A DNA stretch of 64,000 bases, taken from Aurantibacter crassamenti (lineage in GTDB: Bacteria; Bacteroidota; Bacteroidia; Flavobacteriales; Flavobacteriaceae). A model generated the notes under the pieces. That model worked only from the letters and a program-made list of their open reading frames with translations, was not told the DNA's origin and did no database searches. Positions 1-9,911 of the stretch are shown in pieces; position 1 is the first letter of the stretch, and each line of letters begins with the position of its first letter. The translations under genes were made by a program, and so were the position numbers. Location of the stretch: the NCBI RefSeq assembly GCF_016811105.1, contig NZ_JAFBGM010000001.1:1383126-1447125 (forward strand), written 5' to 3'.

Positions 1-123
1 AGCTTTGAAAACTTTTTCATTATCAGAATCTAGTAACCATTTCTCCAATTCATCTAATTCAGAAATAGAGGCCTGATTAGTGATGAATTTTACAATTAAA
101 ATTTCTGTTTTAGGGGCAATCAT
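1..123 (-). CDS. FecR-type anti-sigma factor, N-terminus only (runs off the left edge)
   Basis: Forty-one in-frame codons read leftwards from an ATG at 121-123 to the window edge with no stop. The visible peptide contains a SISELDELEKWLLD stretch, which resembles the cytoplasmic sigma-binding N-terminus of FecR-family anti-sigma factors in Bacteroidota. It is divergent from the ECF sigma gene at 234, with about 110 bp between the starts, so the two could be partners, although FecR normally lies downstream of its sigma gene. The FecR sensor domain itself lies outside the window. The assignment rests on the short N-terminus and the context. Confidence 0.5.
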   Translation of the reverse strand, partial: MIAPKTEILIVKFITNQASISELDELEKWLLDSDNEKVFKA

Positions 124-233
124 TAAATATGCTTGTTTTCTGTAATACGTGCGATTTTTTCAATACCCTACTCATTTGTGTAATTTTTTTTTATTTTCGT
201 AATAAATAATGCGTATTACTGCTATATTATCAT

Positions 234-818
234 ATGATTGAAGATTATTCTGACAACACGTTATTAATTAATGCTTTAAAAAGTGGTGATTCAAAGGCGT
301 ACAATTATTTAGTTGATACGTACCACCATAAGCTTTGTGTTTATGCATTTACCCTTATTCATGATCAAGATTTTGCAGAAGATATAGTTCAAAATGTTTT
401 TGTACGTACTTGGCGCAAACGGGAAAAATTAAAGACTGATTTTTCGATTAATAGTTTTTTGTACAAATCTGTATATAATGAGTTTATTGATCAATATCGA
501 AAACAAAAACCATTTTTTCCATTAGAAAAAAAATATATTGATGCCATTACAGATACCGTAAAAGAGGATGATGAGCGCTCACTTGAACGCGTTATTACAT
601 TAGTAAAACGAGAAATTCAAAATCTTCCACCAAAGTGTAAAGAGGTTTTTTTGCTGAGCAAACAAGATGGGTTAAGTAACGTTGAAATTGCAGAGTACAA
701 GAAGGTTTCTATTAAAGCTGTTGAAGGCCACTTGAGCAAAGCATTCAATATTTTGCGTAAAACTTTTGATGGAAAATTAGATAGTTATTTCTTTTTAGTT
801 TTTGGAATTAAAGAGTAG
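234..818 (+). CDS. ECF-type RNA polymerase sigma-70 factor
   Basis: A 194-residue extracytoplasmic-function sigma factor. Region 2 spans about residues 24-92 (AEDIVQNVFVRTWRKRE is the core-binding and -10 recognition helix). Region 4 spans about 125-176, with the helix-turn-helix segment LSNVEIAEYKKVSIKAVEGH. Members of this family usually switch on SusC/SusD operons when a FecR anti-sigma releases them. No FecR follows on the same strand. The nearest candidate partner is the divergent fragment at 1-123, so this sigma probably serves a PUL lying to the left. A second ECF sigma starts 223 bp downstream. Confidence 0.9.
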   Translation: MIEDYSDNTLLINALKSGDSKAYNYLVDTYHHKLCVYAFTLIHDQDFAEDIVQNVFVRTWRKREKLKTDFSINSFLYKSVYNEFIDQYRKQKPFFPLEKKYIDAITDTVKEDDERSLERVITLVKREIQNLPPKCKEVFLLSKQDGLSNVEIAEYKKVSIKAVEGHLSKAFNILRKTFDGKLDSYFFLVFGIKE

Positions 819-1041
819 TGTTATGAAAATTTTTACTTGAATTTTTTTTTGTCTACGAATGATGAATTTTACGAACAAACTTCCTTAAATAGTACAATCA
901 TTTTAAGCTTCAAAAATAACTTTCTAATCATAATGTTTATTTCTTTTTAAGAAATTATAATAATTATAAAGAAAGGGCATCTATCACTTTTGAATATTGA
1001 CAACTTAACGTTACATTTAAAGAGTTAAAGTCAGCATTCAG

Positions 1042-1608
1042 ATGTCGTTGGAAAAGGTTCAAACAAATAAATTGCTTTTAAGAGCATTTAAAGAAAGTAA
1101 CAAAAAAGCTTTCCGAAAATTGTTTGAAATATATTGGGAGCCAATGATTGTTAAGGCAAAAATTATTGTTGGTGATGAAAGTGTTGCTAAAGATCTTGTA
1201 CAAGATATTTGGATAAAATTGTGGCAGAAAAGAGAAGAGATAGAAATTAAGAACTTTGAAGCTTATATTTTTAAGGCTGTACAGAACGGGTGCTTTAAAT
1301 ATTATAGAAATAGAAAGTTTGATAGTGTACAATTAGAAATAATTGAAAAACTACAACCCATTACAGAATCCGATATTAGTAGGCAGTATGATTTAGAGGC
1401 CACACAAAGTCTAATAGGGCATTCTTTGAATGAACTACCACAACGTTGTAAAGAAATTTTTGAGTTGAGCAGATTTGAAGACTATAGTAATGATGAAATA
1501 GCTTCAAAACTAGGAATCTCAAAAAGGTCTGTTGAAAATCAAATTTCATTGGCAATTAAGTATCTACGCCATAGTCTTGCCACAATTCTTATTTTTTTCA
1601 TCCCTTAG
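1042..1608 (+). CDS. ECF-type RNA polymerase sigma-70 factor of the first SusC/SusD locus
   Basis: A 188-residue ECF sigma factor. Region 2 is at about residues 24-92 (AKDLVQDIWIKLWQKREE) and region 4 at about 126-176 (YSNDEIASKLGISKRSVENQ is the DNA-binding helix-turn-helix). The last residues are hydrophobic (ATILIFFIP). It is followed on the same strand by a FecR anti-sigma, an STN-containing SusC and a SusD. This is the classic trans-envelope signalling order, so it most likely drives that operon. It is clearly distinct in sequence from the sigma at 234, so the pair is not a recent duplication. Confidence 0.92.
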   Translation: MSLEKVQTNKLLLRAFKESNKKAFRKLFEIYWEPMIVKAKIIVGDESVAKDLVQDIWIKLWQKREEIEIKNFEAYIFKAVQNGCFKYYRNRKFDSVQLEIIEKLQPITESDISRQYDLEATQSLIGHSLNELPQRCKEIFELSRFEDYSNDEIASKLGISKRSVENQISLAIKYLRHSLATILIFFIP

Positions 1609-1741
1609 TCATAGTTGCTGCTGCATATCATATAGAATGGGAAGTGCTATTCTCATTGGTTTTTTAAAAATAAAATTGTTAATAAAATGTTAAATACGAA
1701 TAATCAATGTGAGTATTAACTCATTTTGGGGTCATACTTAT

Positions 1742-2863
1742 ATGCAGGAAAAAAAGTTTAGAAAATTGATGGAGAAATCCATTGAAGGTACGCTGACAGA
1801 TGATGAGCAGCAGCTTCTTAATGAGTTTCAAGTCAGACTTGCAGCCAAATCTAATCAACCACATTTTGAAAGTGAGTCGCAAAAAAAATATTTGAAAGAT
1901 TCAACATGGGCTGATATTTCAAAACATTTAAATTCTACACAAAAAGTAAAAAACTGGAAACTTGTTAGCGCGGTAGCGGCGGTTTTTTTGGGAGTTATTA
2001 CTGTTAGTTATATCTATTGGTCTCCAACCGGCGGTAAACTAAATTCAATTGACGAAAATGCTATCACATTAGAGCTTGATGATGGCACGGTAAAAGTTTT
2101 AAATGAGGGTAGTGTTGTTGATGTGTTTGATAAATCAGGGGCTGTGCTGGGTAGACAAAATAAAAGTAAGTTGATTTATGAAGGTACAGAGGCTCCTGTA
2201 GAAAAATTGGTGTACAATACCCTTAATATTCCACATGGTAAAACTTTTGAAATTCTACTTTCTGATGGTACTATAGCACATCTTAATGCAGGATCTTCAT
2301 TAAGATATCCGATTCAATTCTTAGAAGGTAAAAATAGAGAGGTTTATGTTGAAGGTGAAGTTTTTTTAGACGTTGCTAAAGATTCATTGAACCCATTTAT
2401 TGTCAATGTAAATGATATTAATATTCGGGTATTAGGTACACAATTTAATGTTCAAGCTTATCCTGAAGATAGTGTAACAGCGATAGTACTTGTTGAAGGT
2501 TCAGTAGGCTTATATGAAAGAGGAAAAATTTATCAAGAAGATACGGCTACTATGTTAGCCCCAGGTTTTAAGGCAAGTTTTAACCCCATAAATAAAAAAT
2601 TCACAAAAGAGGCTGTAGTCACAAATACGTATACATCTTGGATGGACGGAGAATTAGTATTTAGAGATATGTCTTTTGATAACATTCTCAAAAAACTGGA
2701 ACGCCATTATGCAGTTACTATCATTAATGAAAATCAAAAACTATCAAAAGTGAAGTTCAATGCCAGTTTTGGTAAAGTAAGCTTAGATAGAGTACTAGAA
2801 AATTTAAAAATCTATCATGGTATAAAGTATACAATCAACAAAGATATAATTACAATTAATTAA
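1742..2863 (+). CDS. FecR family anti-sigma factor
   Basis: An inner-membrane anti-sigma factor. The cytoplasmic helical N-terminus covers about residues 1-70, one transmembrane segment lies at about 73-91 (LVSAVAAVFLGVITVSYIY), the FecR domain spans about 161-260 (NIPHGKTFEILLSDGT, VYVEGEVFLDV, VLGTQFNVQAY), and a DUF4974-type C-terminal domain spans about 305-373. The C-terminal part is expected to contact the STN domain of the SusC protein encoded next and to release the sigma at 1042. I start at the ATG at 1742. A GTG at 1709 in frame would add 11 residues that do not look like the family. Confidence 0.9.
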   Translation: MQEKKFRKLMEKSIEGTLTDDEQQLLNEFQVRLAAKSNQPHFESESQKKYLKDSTWADISKHLNSTQKVKNWKLVSAVAAVFLGVITVSYIYWSPTGGKLNSIDENAITLELDDGTVKVLNEGSVVDVFDKSGAVLGRQNKSKLIYEGTEAPVEKLVYNTLNIPHGKTFEILLSDGTIAHLNAGSSLRYPIQFLEGKNREVYVEGEVFLDVAKDSLNPFIVNVNDINIRVLGTQFNVQAYPEDSVTAIVLVEGSVGLYERGKIYQEDTATMLAPGFKASFNPINKKFTKEAVVTNTYTSWMDGELVFRDMSFDNILKKLERHYAVTIINENQKLSKVKFNASFGKVSLDRVLENLKIYHGIKYTINKDIITIN

Positions 2864-3026
2864 TAAACTAAAACTAATTGCCAATGGAATAAACTTTTAA
2901 ATCATCAATCAATGACACTTTGATTTCTCAATTGTATAAGAGAAAAAAAATCGGAAAATGCTGTAACATTTCCCGACTATAAAGTGATTAATCGCAAATG
3001 ATAAACCACAAAAACACTATAAAAGT

Positions 3027-6000
3027 ATGAAAAATCTTCTTACGAATTTAGGAGGTACACCTCCTTTGTTCCAATATGACCTAAAGATGAAAATTAGTAC
3101 GCTGTTTATTTTTATCGCCATGTTTAACATGCAAGCTAATTCGTATTCACAGCTAACAAAAATTACCCTTGAAATGGAAAACGTTTCTGTAGAACGGTTT
3201 CTTGATGAAATAGAACATACTACCGAGTTTAGATTTGTTTATAAAACCAAGGATGTTGATTTAGGTCGTTCAATTACTGTTAAGGCAGAGAAAGAAACAA
3301 TTAATGATATTCTAAGACGCGTATTTAAAAATACGAAAACAGTTTTTTCTGTAGTAGGCGGAGATAAGCTAATTCATTTAACGAAGAATACGCAACAGGC
3401 TTCAAAAACTCCAAAACTTCAAAAAGAACTAGATGAGGTGGTTGTTGAACATGCTGTAGAAGGTACTGTCACAGATGAGAACGGTCTTCCGTTAATAGGT
3501 GCAAGTATTGTGGAAAAAGCCACAACTAATGGTGTTACAACTGATTTTGATGGTAATTTTTCAATTTCAGTTTCCGATACAGATGCGATACTTGTTATTT
3601 CTTATGTAGGTTTTGCAACAAAAGAACTACAGTTAAATGGTCAGTCAAATGTTCAAATAACTTTATTAGAAGATTCTGCTAAGCTAGATGAAGTTGTTGT
3701 AACAGCTTTAGGTATATCTCGTGATGAGAAATCAGTAGGTTATTCGGTTACTCAGGTGGGTGAACTAGAAAAAACAGGAGCTTATAATGTTGCAAATGCA
3801 CTTTCAGGAAAGGTTGCAGGTGTTAATATTTCGCAATCGGCATCTGGAGTAGGAGGTTCTTCAAAAGTAATTATTCGTGGTAATAATTCCTTGGTAGGTA
3901 ATGGTCAACCTTTATATGTGGTTGATGGTATTCCGTTGAATAATGACGTAAGAGACGAGGCCATTAAATGGGGTGGAACTGATTATGGTGATGGTATATC
4001 AAGTATCAATCAAGATGATATAAAAAGTATTTCGGTATTAAAAGGGCCAAATGCAGCCTCATTATATGGTCAAAGAGGAAGCAACGGGGTTATTTTGATT
4101 ACGACAAAATCAGGTAAGGCAAGAAGAGGTATAGGCGTTTCTATAAATAGTGCTTTCTCGGTAGGAGACGCGGCTATATTGCCAGATTTTCAAAACACAT
4201 ATGGTCAAGGTTTAAATGGTGATTTCACACACTTAAGAGCTGATGATGGTACTATTTATAGTATGACAGATGCTATCGCAGGAGGTTTTACTGGAATTCC
4301 TAAAGCTAGTGCTGGTAGAAATAGGCTAACCAGAGGTAGTTGGGGAGCCCCATTTAATAATGAATTATATGAAGACCAATTTGGTAATGTGCTACCATAT
4401 GTAGCTCAACCCAATACTTTTCAAGAGTACTTTGAGACTCAAATTACACAAAATAATACGGTTAGCTTAACAGGTGGTAATGAAGATGTAACTTATTTTT
4501 CTTCTTTTTCAAATTTTAAAGTTGACGGTTATGTGCCGACCAATGAAATTAAAAGGAATACTTTTAATTTGAGGGTGAACGCTCAAGTGACACCGAAGTT
4601 AAAACTTGATGCAAAAATTAACTATTCTATTCAAACGGGGGTCAATAGACCGCAATTGAGTGATGCTGCAGCGAACCCAGCATATTTGCTAGTAAGTCAG
4701 CCAAGAAGTATTGCCGCAGAATCGCTTGCAGATTATACATGGACAGCCGAGCAGTTGACTGGTGCGTTAGGTGTAGGAAGTAGAGCAATACCGGGGAATG
4801 AAAAAACCTATGCAACTAATGGCTCTACTGCGAATCAATATTGGACTATCAATAATACGAGAAACTCTGACAAAAGAGATCGTATTCTGGCATCTTTAAA
4901 TTTGAACTATGATTTTGCTAAAAATATCAGTTTAAATTTAAGAGGTGGTACAGATAGTTATACATTTCAAAGGCATGAATACCGAGCTATCGGTACCCGT
5001 ATAACTTCAGACCAAAGAGGTGATATCGTAGAAGTTGTTGATAGGGTAAATGATAATAATTTTGAGGCTTTGGCTACTTTTAAACTAAATCCTATAAGTG
5101 ATTTTAATATTGAATTTAGCGCAGGTACAAGTCTTCAGAGCAAATTCTTCAGACGCGTAGGCAGTACAGGGCAGCGCTTTAAAGTGCCAGACCTTTATAT
5201 AATTCAGAACACAGAGCAGGTTACCCCAATATACGATCTTGTTGAATCAGAGATTCAATCGGTTTATGGTTTAGCACAAATGTCATATAAGAATTATCTA
5301 TATGTTGACATTACCGGAAGAAACGATTGGTCATCAACTTTGGCAAAAGATAATAATTCGTTCTTTTACCCATCTGTTAGTGCTAGTGTAGTAGTAAGTG
5401 ATGCCTTAAATATTTCAAGTCCTTTTTTGACTTTTCTGAAATTAAGAGGGTCTGTTGCGCAGGCAGGTAATTCTGGTGATCCATATCAACTAACTGGCGC
5501 TTATTCTGTTGCTAGCAATAGTTTTGTGGGTCGTCCGACAGCTACTTTTTCGCAAACGATTGTGGATCCAAATTTAAAAAATGAGCTGACTACCTCTTAT
5601 GAGTTTGGTGCAGATCTTAATCTGTTTCAAAATCGTTTAGGGTTTAATTTTACCTATTATTCTGCTAGTACTGAAAATCAAATTGTTAGTGTACCTGTTT
5701 CTGAAACGACTAATTATAATAATTACAGGTTCAATTCTGGAGAAATTACGAATAAGGGACTGGAAGCATTAGTGACTGCCACGCCCATAGAATTAGAAAG
5801 TGGATTTAGCTGGGAAACATCTTTTAGTTTTGCCAAAAATAAAAATCAGGTGGTCACTTTGGCTGATGGGGTTGAGTCTTTTTTGCTTGGTGATGATAGA
5901 GGTGTCAGCGTTCTGGCAATACCAGGTGAGGCATTTGGCGAATTGTACGGTACAAGCTTTGCTTGGTTGAAAGACGATGCAGGTAATATATTAATTGACC

Positions 6001-6626
6001 CTTTAAGTGGTCTACCACTGAAAACAGATGATAAATCTCCACACCGTATTGGAAATGCTTTGCCAGATTGGACTGGCGGATTCTCTAATACTTTCAGATA
6101 TAAAAACTTGTCATTATCGGCGCTTGTAGATATAAGACAAGGAGGGCAAATATATTCACAAAGTTTACGTGAAGAAATTATTTATGGTACCACCAATAAA
6201 ACTGTTGAAGGTAGAGATGGAACTTATGTTGCCGATGGTGTGATTGCAGAAAAGAATGTTGCCGGTGAATGGGTAAGTACAGGAGTGAGAAATGCGCAAC
6301 AAGTAAACGCCCAAGATTATTGGAATGTAGTGGCAAGTACCAAAGAAGATGTTATTTCTGAGGAAATGTTACAAGATGCTAGTTATATTTCTATGCGAGA
6401 AATGACCATTGCATACCAGCTACCACAAAAGATTCTTTCAAAAACTCCTTTTGAAAATATAGGAATCTCAATTTATGGCAGAAACCTTTTCTATTTTGAA
6501 AGGCATACTGACGGTTTTGCTCCTGAAGCAAGTGCGTTTAACGTGAATAATTCTTCAGTAGGTCTAGAATCTACCGCACTTCCATTATTGAGAACCTTTG
6601 GAATTAATTTGAATTTAGGATTTTAA
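3027..6626 (+). CDS. SusC/RagA TonB-linked outer-membrane protein with STN signalling domain
   Basis: A 1199-residue outer-membrane glycan or nutrient transporter. After the export signal (about 1-41) comes an STN domain (about 44-121), which in FecA-type transducers talks to a FecR anti-sigma. A CarboxypepD_reg-like domain follows (about 145-214, GTVTDENGLPLIGASI and TTDFDGNFSI). The plug spans about 220-360 (KLDEVVVTALG, QPLYVVDGIPLN, SISVLKGPNAASLYG) and is followed by a long beta barrel ending in FGINLNLGF. A DEVVV motif appears twice (about 136 and 221). The STN domain and the upstream sigma/FecR pair indicate substrate-induced autoregulation. The SusD partner starts 13 nt downstream. 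The substrate is unknown. Confidence 0.95.
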   Translation: MKNLLTNLGGTPPLFQYDLKMKISTLFIFIAMFNMQANSYSQLTKITLEMENVSVERFLDEIEHTTEFRFVYKTKDVDLGRSITVKAEKETINDILRRVFKNTKTVFSVVGGDKLIHLTKNTQQASKTPKLQKELDEVVVEHAVEGTVTDENGLPLIGASIVEKATTNGVTTDFDGNFSISVSDTDAILVISYVGFATKELQLNGQSNVQITLLEDSAKLDEVVVTALGISRDEKSVGYSVTQVGELEKTGAYNVANALSGKVAGVNISQSASGVGGSSKVIIRGNNSLVGNGQPLYVVDGIPLNNDVRDEAIKWGGTDYGDGISSINQDDIKSISVLKGPNAASLYGQRGSNGVILITTKSGKARRGIGVSINSAFSVGDAAILPDFQNTYGQGLNGDFTHLRADDGTIYSMTDAIAGGFTGIPKASAGRNRLTRGSWGAPFNNELYEDQFGNVLPYVAQPNTFQEYFETQITQNNTVSLTGGNEDVTYFSSFSNFKVDGYVPTNEIKRNTFNLRVNAQVTPKLKLDAKINYSIQTGVNRPQLSDAAANPAYLLVSQPRSIAAESLADYTWTAEQLTGALGVGSRAIPGNEKTYATNGSTANQYWTINNTRNSDKRDRILASLNLNYDFAKNISLNLRGGTDSYTFQRHEYRAIGTRITSDQRGDIVEVVDRVNDNNFEALATFKLNPISDFNIEFSAGTSLQSKFFRRVGSTGQRFKVPDLYIIQNTEQVTPIYDLVESEIQSVYGLAQMSYKNYLYVDITGRNDWSSTLAKDNNSFFYPSVSASVVVSDALNISSPFLTFLKLRGSVAQAGNSGDPYQLTGAYSVASNSFVGRPTATFSQTIVDPNLKNELTTSYEFGADLNLFQNRLGFNFTYYSASTENQIVSVPVSETTNYNNYRFNSGEITNKGLEALVTATPIELESGFSWETSFSFAKNKNQVVTLADGVESFLLGDDRGVSVLAIPGEAFGELYGTSFAWLKDDAGNILIDPLSGLPLKTDDKSPHRIGNALPDWTGGFSNTFRYKNLSLSALVDIRQGGQIYSQSLREEIIYGTTNKTVEGRDGTYVADGVIAEKNVAGEWVSTGVRNAQQVNAQDYWNVVASTKEDVISEEMLQDASYISMREMTIAYQLPQKILSKTPFENIGISIYGRNLFYFERHTDGFAPEASAFNVNNSSVGLESTALPLLRTFGINLNLGF

Positions 6627-6639
6627 AAACACATAAATT

Positions 6640-8133
6640 ATGAAGAATAATAAAAATATAGTAAGTAGTACCTTGCAAATTGCAGTGTTTTTAGCTTTTG
6701 TTTTCTTGCAGTCTGGTTGTACTGATGACTTTGAAGAACTTAATACACCACCAAAATCGGTAGTTTCTGTAGACCCTGGTTTGTTGCTTTCAGATGTGCA
6801 AAAGAATATTATTTTGTCTGAGCTAGGAGAGTTGCCTAATAATATTCAAGGGTCATGGGTTCAGCATTGGGCAGGAGGTCAAATCTTAGGCCAATCAAGG
6901 TATATAGCACAACCATTTGATTTTGATAGTTATGATAAATTAAGAAGTTTAGCTCTAATTAAACATGAACTACTTGAAGGCTTAGAAGATGATCCAAAAG
7001 GTAGAACAAAGCTCGCAATCGCGAAAATAATGGAGATATATACTTGGCAGAATCTGACTGATAAATTTGGCCCAATACCTTATACTGAATCTTCAAGACC
7101 TATTGAAGATATAATAACGCAGCCAAAGTATGATTCGCAAGAAAGTATCTATCAATCATTAATTGTTGAGCTTGATGCTGCTAAGGCCCAGTTAAATGCA
7201 TCTGATGAATCTTTTGGTAATGCAGATCTCTTTTATAATGGTGATGTTGCACTTTGGACAAAGTTTGCAAATTCACTCAAATTAAGATTAGGTATGCGAA
7301 TTAAATATGCAGACGCAGCATTGGCAAAAGCTACTGTAGAAAGTGCTTTGTCTGGATTATTAATCGACAATAATTCTGAGAACGCAAAAGTGCCAACAAG
7401 TAATGATATCACAAGTAATAGAAATCCTAACCTACGTCAATTTTCGTCGGGTAGTCCTGATTTGTTTTATTTGGCTGAAAAGTTTGTTGATGTGCTAGTA
7501 GCGACAGACGATCCAAGATTACCATTATTGGTAGCGCCAAATGTTGCTGGTCTATTGCCTGAATATCAAGGCATAAAAGTGGCAGAAACTGATGACTACT
7601 ATTCTGGTATTATACGTAATCAGTTTTCAACACCATCAATTTATTTTGATGATAGTTATGAAATTCCAGTGTATGCATTTAGTTATGCTGAAGTTTGTTT
7701 CTTTAAAGCAGAGGCGGCACTTGAAAATTGGGCAGGCTTTACAGAAGTAGATGCTGAAAATTTTTACAAACAAGGCGTGCTTGCAGCAATGTCTATGGAG
7801 CCTTTTAATATTTTAGAAGCCGACATACCTACAGCTTATGCCACATCTGAATTTTCACTGACGGGGACCAAAGAGCAGAAATTGGAAAAAATAATGACGC
7901 AGAAGTGGATTCATTTGTTTGGAAGAAATCAAGAGGCTTGGTCAGAATGGAGAAGAACCGGTTACCCTGTTTTGAACCCTGGGCCCTTTGCAGGAGGTGC
8001 TCAACAGATTCCTAGAAGATTAATTTATTCTTCTGAAGAACAATTGGTAAATAAAGATAATTATGAAGCCGCTGTGTCTACTTTGAGTAATGGTGATAGT
8101 TACACCACAAAAGTATGGTGGGATAATAAATAG
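6640..8133 (+). CDS. SusD/RagB-like outer-membrane lipoprotein (SusD-like_2 type)
   Basis: A 497-residue surface glycan- or nutrient-binding lipoprotein partnered with the preceding SusC. It has a type II signal peptide with the lipobox Cys at residue 27 (LQSGC), followed by TDDFEELNTPP, the usual SusD opening. The motifs KIMEIYTWQNLTDKFGPIPYTES and the C-terminal QKWIHLFGRNQEAWSEWRRTGYP are characteristic of the SusD-like_2 branch. It lies 13 nt from SusC and is followed by a strong hairpin terminator at 8196-8226, which probably ends the sigma-FecR-SusC-SusD transcript. Confidence 0.93.
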   Translation: MKNNKNIVSSTLQIAVFLAFVFLQSGCTDDFEELNTPPKSVVSVDPGLLLSDVQKNIILSELGELPNNIQGSWVQHWAGGQILGQSRYIAQPFDFDSYDKLRSLALIKHELLEGLEDDPKGRTKLAIAKIMEIYTWQNLTDKFGPIPYTESSRPIEDIITQPKYDSQESIYQSLIVELDAAKAQLNASDESFGNADLFYNGDVALWTKFANSLKLRLGMRIKYADAALAKATVESALSGLLIDNNSENAKVPTSNDITSNRNPNLRQFSSGSPDLFYLAEKFVDVLVATDDPRLPLLVAPNVAGLLPEYQGIKVAETDDYYSGIIRNQFSTPSIYFDDSYEIPVYAFSYAEVCFFKAEAALENWAGFTEVDAENFYKQGVLAAMSMEPFNILEADIPTAYATSEFSLTGTKEQKLEKIMTQKWIHLFGRNQEAWSEWRRTGYPVLNPGPFAGGAQQIPRRLIYSSEEQLVNKDNYEAAVSTLSNGDSYTTKVWWDNK

Positions 8134-8195
8134 TATTGCTGTCGTAAGGTAAACATTAGCAATATGAAAATTGAGTGTTGAGTTGATTGAAAGAG

Positions 8196-8226
8196 GGGAA
8201 AGGAATTAATTTTCCTTTCCCTTTTT
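8196..8226 (+). terminator. Rho-independent terminator after SusD
   Basis: A perfect 10-bp stem (GGGAAAGGAA at 8196-8205 pairing with TTCCTTTCCC at 8212-8221) with a 6-nt loop is followed directly by five T. It sits 63 bp after the SusD stop and separates the SusCD transcript from the DUF4832 gene. Confidence 0.85.
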
Positions 8227-8307
8227 GTACTACTCTATTTTTGTTAAATACTAAAATTTCGCAACTTGATGATTTTTAGGGTAAGCTCTGCGCGAAAAAT
8301 AAATACT

Positions 8308-9810
8308 ATGACTTTAAAAATGAAGGAATACAAGATTTTACCAATTATTTGTTTATTACTTTTTTTAGCAAACGGAACTTCACTTTTCGGACAAAGTACT
8401 ACTTCGAAAGTAGTAAAGGTTTATCCTAAAGAAATAAATGATGTTTTAAATAATCCAGGAATTGGTTTTACAACATTTCAACGATTTAATGGTGATGAAT
8501 TAAATTCCGGAAATGGATGGACCGAAGGATATCCTATAGAATATCAAGAATTTAATGGAGATTTATCAAATAAAGACTACCCGAATACAAGTATTGCCTA
8601 TTATCGTGTTGTGTGGAATTTCCTTGAAACGGGGCCAGGGGTCTATAATTGGGATCTGATCGATAAGGCTCTAAAGACGTCAGCAGAAAGAGGGCAAACT
8701 TTAATGCTTCGTATTTCACCCTATGATGGTGAAGGTGTCAAAGATGCCCCTATTTGGTATAAAGAAATAGTAGGTAAAGAAAATCTTAAAATTAAAAGCT
8801 GGAGAGTTGACCCTGAAAGTCCTGAGTACATCCGTTATTTTGGAGGTATGATTGCGGCGCTTGGGCAACGATATGATGGACATCCAGACCTAGAAGCTGT
8901 TGATGTTTCTATTGTTGGATTGTGTGGTGAAGGGTCAGGTATGTATTTGCTAGCAGATAAAACAAGATTATCTCTTATTAATTCTTATTTAGATAATTTC
9001 AAGAAAACACATTTAATTTTTCAGCCTTTAAATGGCGACGCTCCCCGTCCAGAACGATTGGTGAAAGGCACTAATATAGCTGCGTATTGGCCTGATGGAA
9101 CTAATAATGGGGAGGGTTCAAATATGAGAAATTTAGGTTGGCGAATAGATTGTTTAGGTGATTTAGGTTATAAGCCTACATTTAGTCATATGGGAGATAT
9201 ATATCCTCAAGATATTATTAGAAGTGGAATGAGTGAAGCATGGAAAAAAGCACCCATTACAATGGAAATATGTCACACCTTTTTAAGGTGGTTAGAAAAT
9301 GAGAAATATGATGAAAAAGACGTTAATTATATTTTTGAACAAGCATTAAAATGGCATGTGTCTTCCTTCAATGCTAAAAGCTCTCCTGTTCCCGAAAGAT
9401 GGAGTCCGCTGGTTAACGATTGGTTAAAGAAAATGGGATATCGATTTGTTTTAAGAAAATTTTCTTATCCATCCAAGATAAAGCCTCACGGTCAGTTATT
9501 AATTAAAGGCTGGATAGAAAACAAAGGTGTAGCACCAATTTATAAAGACTATAAATTTGCAGTTCGATTAAAGAATAAAACAACAACAAAAGTATTTTCT
9601 TTTAATGTAGATATTAGAGATTGGTTACCTGGTGATGTTTATTTAGAGGATAAGCTATACATACCCAATGATATGCCACTCGGAGATTATCAAATAGAGG
9701 TAGCAATTGTTGATCCAGTGATGTTTGAATCTCGTGTAAAATTAGCAATTGAGGGAATTAATGATGAAGGTTGGTATTCAATGGGAGAAGTGAATATATC
9801 CAACAAATAG
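8308..9810 (+). CDS. Secreted DUF4832/DUF4874-type protein (glycosidase-like barrel)
   Basis: About 500 residues. A signal peptide (KILPIICLLLFLANGTSLFGQ) is followed by a TIM-barrel-like region with NPGIGFTTFQRFNG, YRVVWNFLETGPGVYNWDLI, RISPYDGEGVKDAPIWY and SIVGLCGEGSGMY, then a C-terminal beta-sandwich. This matches the DUF4874 plus DUF4832 arrangement seen in predicted glycoside hydrolases of PULs; no catalytic activity is assigned. It lies just past the SusCD terminator, so it may have its own promoter while belonging functionally to that locus. Start choice: 8308 precedes the signal peptide; 8320 is equally possible. The longer frame from 8266 adds non-signal residues. Confidence 0.75.
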   Translation: MTLKMKEYKILPIICLLLFLANGTSLFGQSTTSKVVKVYPKEINDVLNNPGIGFTTFQRFNGDELNSGNGWTEGYPIEYQEFNGDLSNKDYPNTSIAYYRVVWNFLETGPGVYNWDLIDKALKTSAERGQTLMLRISPYDGEGVKDAPIWYKEIVGKENLKIKSWRVDPESPEYIRYFGGMIAALGQRYDGHPDLEAVDVSIVGLCGEGSGMYLLADKTRLSLINSYLDNFKKTHLIFQPLNGDAPRPERLVKGTNIAAYWPDGTNNGEGSNMRNLGWRIDCLGDLGYKPTFSHMGDIYPQDIIRSGMSEAWKKAPITMEICHTFLRWLENEKYDEKDVNYIFEQALKWHVSSFNAKSSPVPERWSPLVNDWLKKMGYRFVLRKFSYPSKIKPHGQLLIKGWIENKGVAPIYKDYKFAVRLKNKTTTKVFSFNVDIRDWLPGDVYLEDKLYIPNDMPLGDYQIEVAIVDPVMFESRVKLAIEGINDEGWYSMGEVNISNK

Positions 9811-9911
9811 TTATATGTGTTAGGATGGTAATATAGTGGAGAATCTACTATTGTCTATTTATCAGTTTATTCAAGTATCGAAATTTCAAAAAAGATTTAG
9901 AATGTAAAAAG

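Noticed and set aside
1709-1741. GTG start adding 11 residues to the FecR protein
   Set aside because: The extra residues do not resemble FecR N-termini, and a good ATG begins the conserved helix at 1742.
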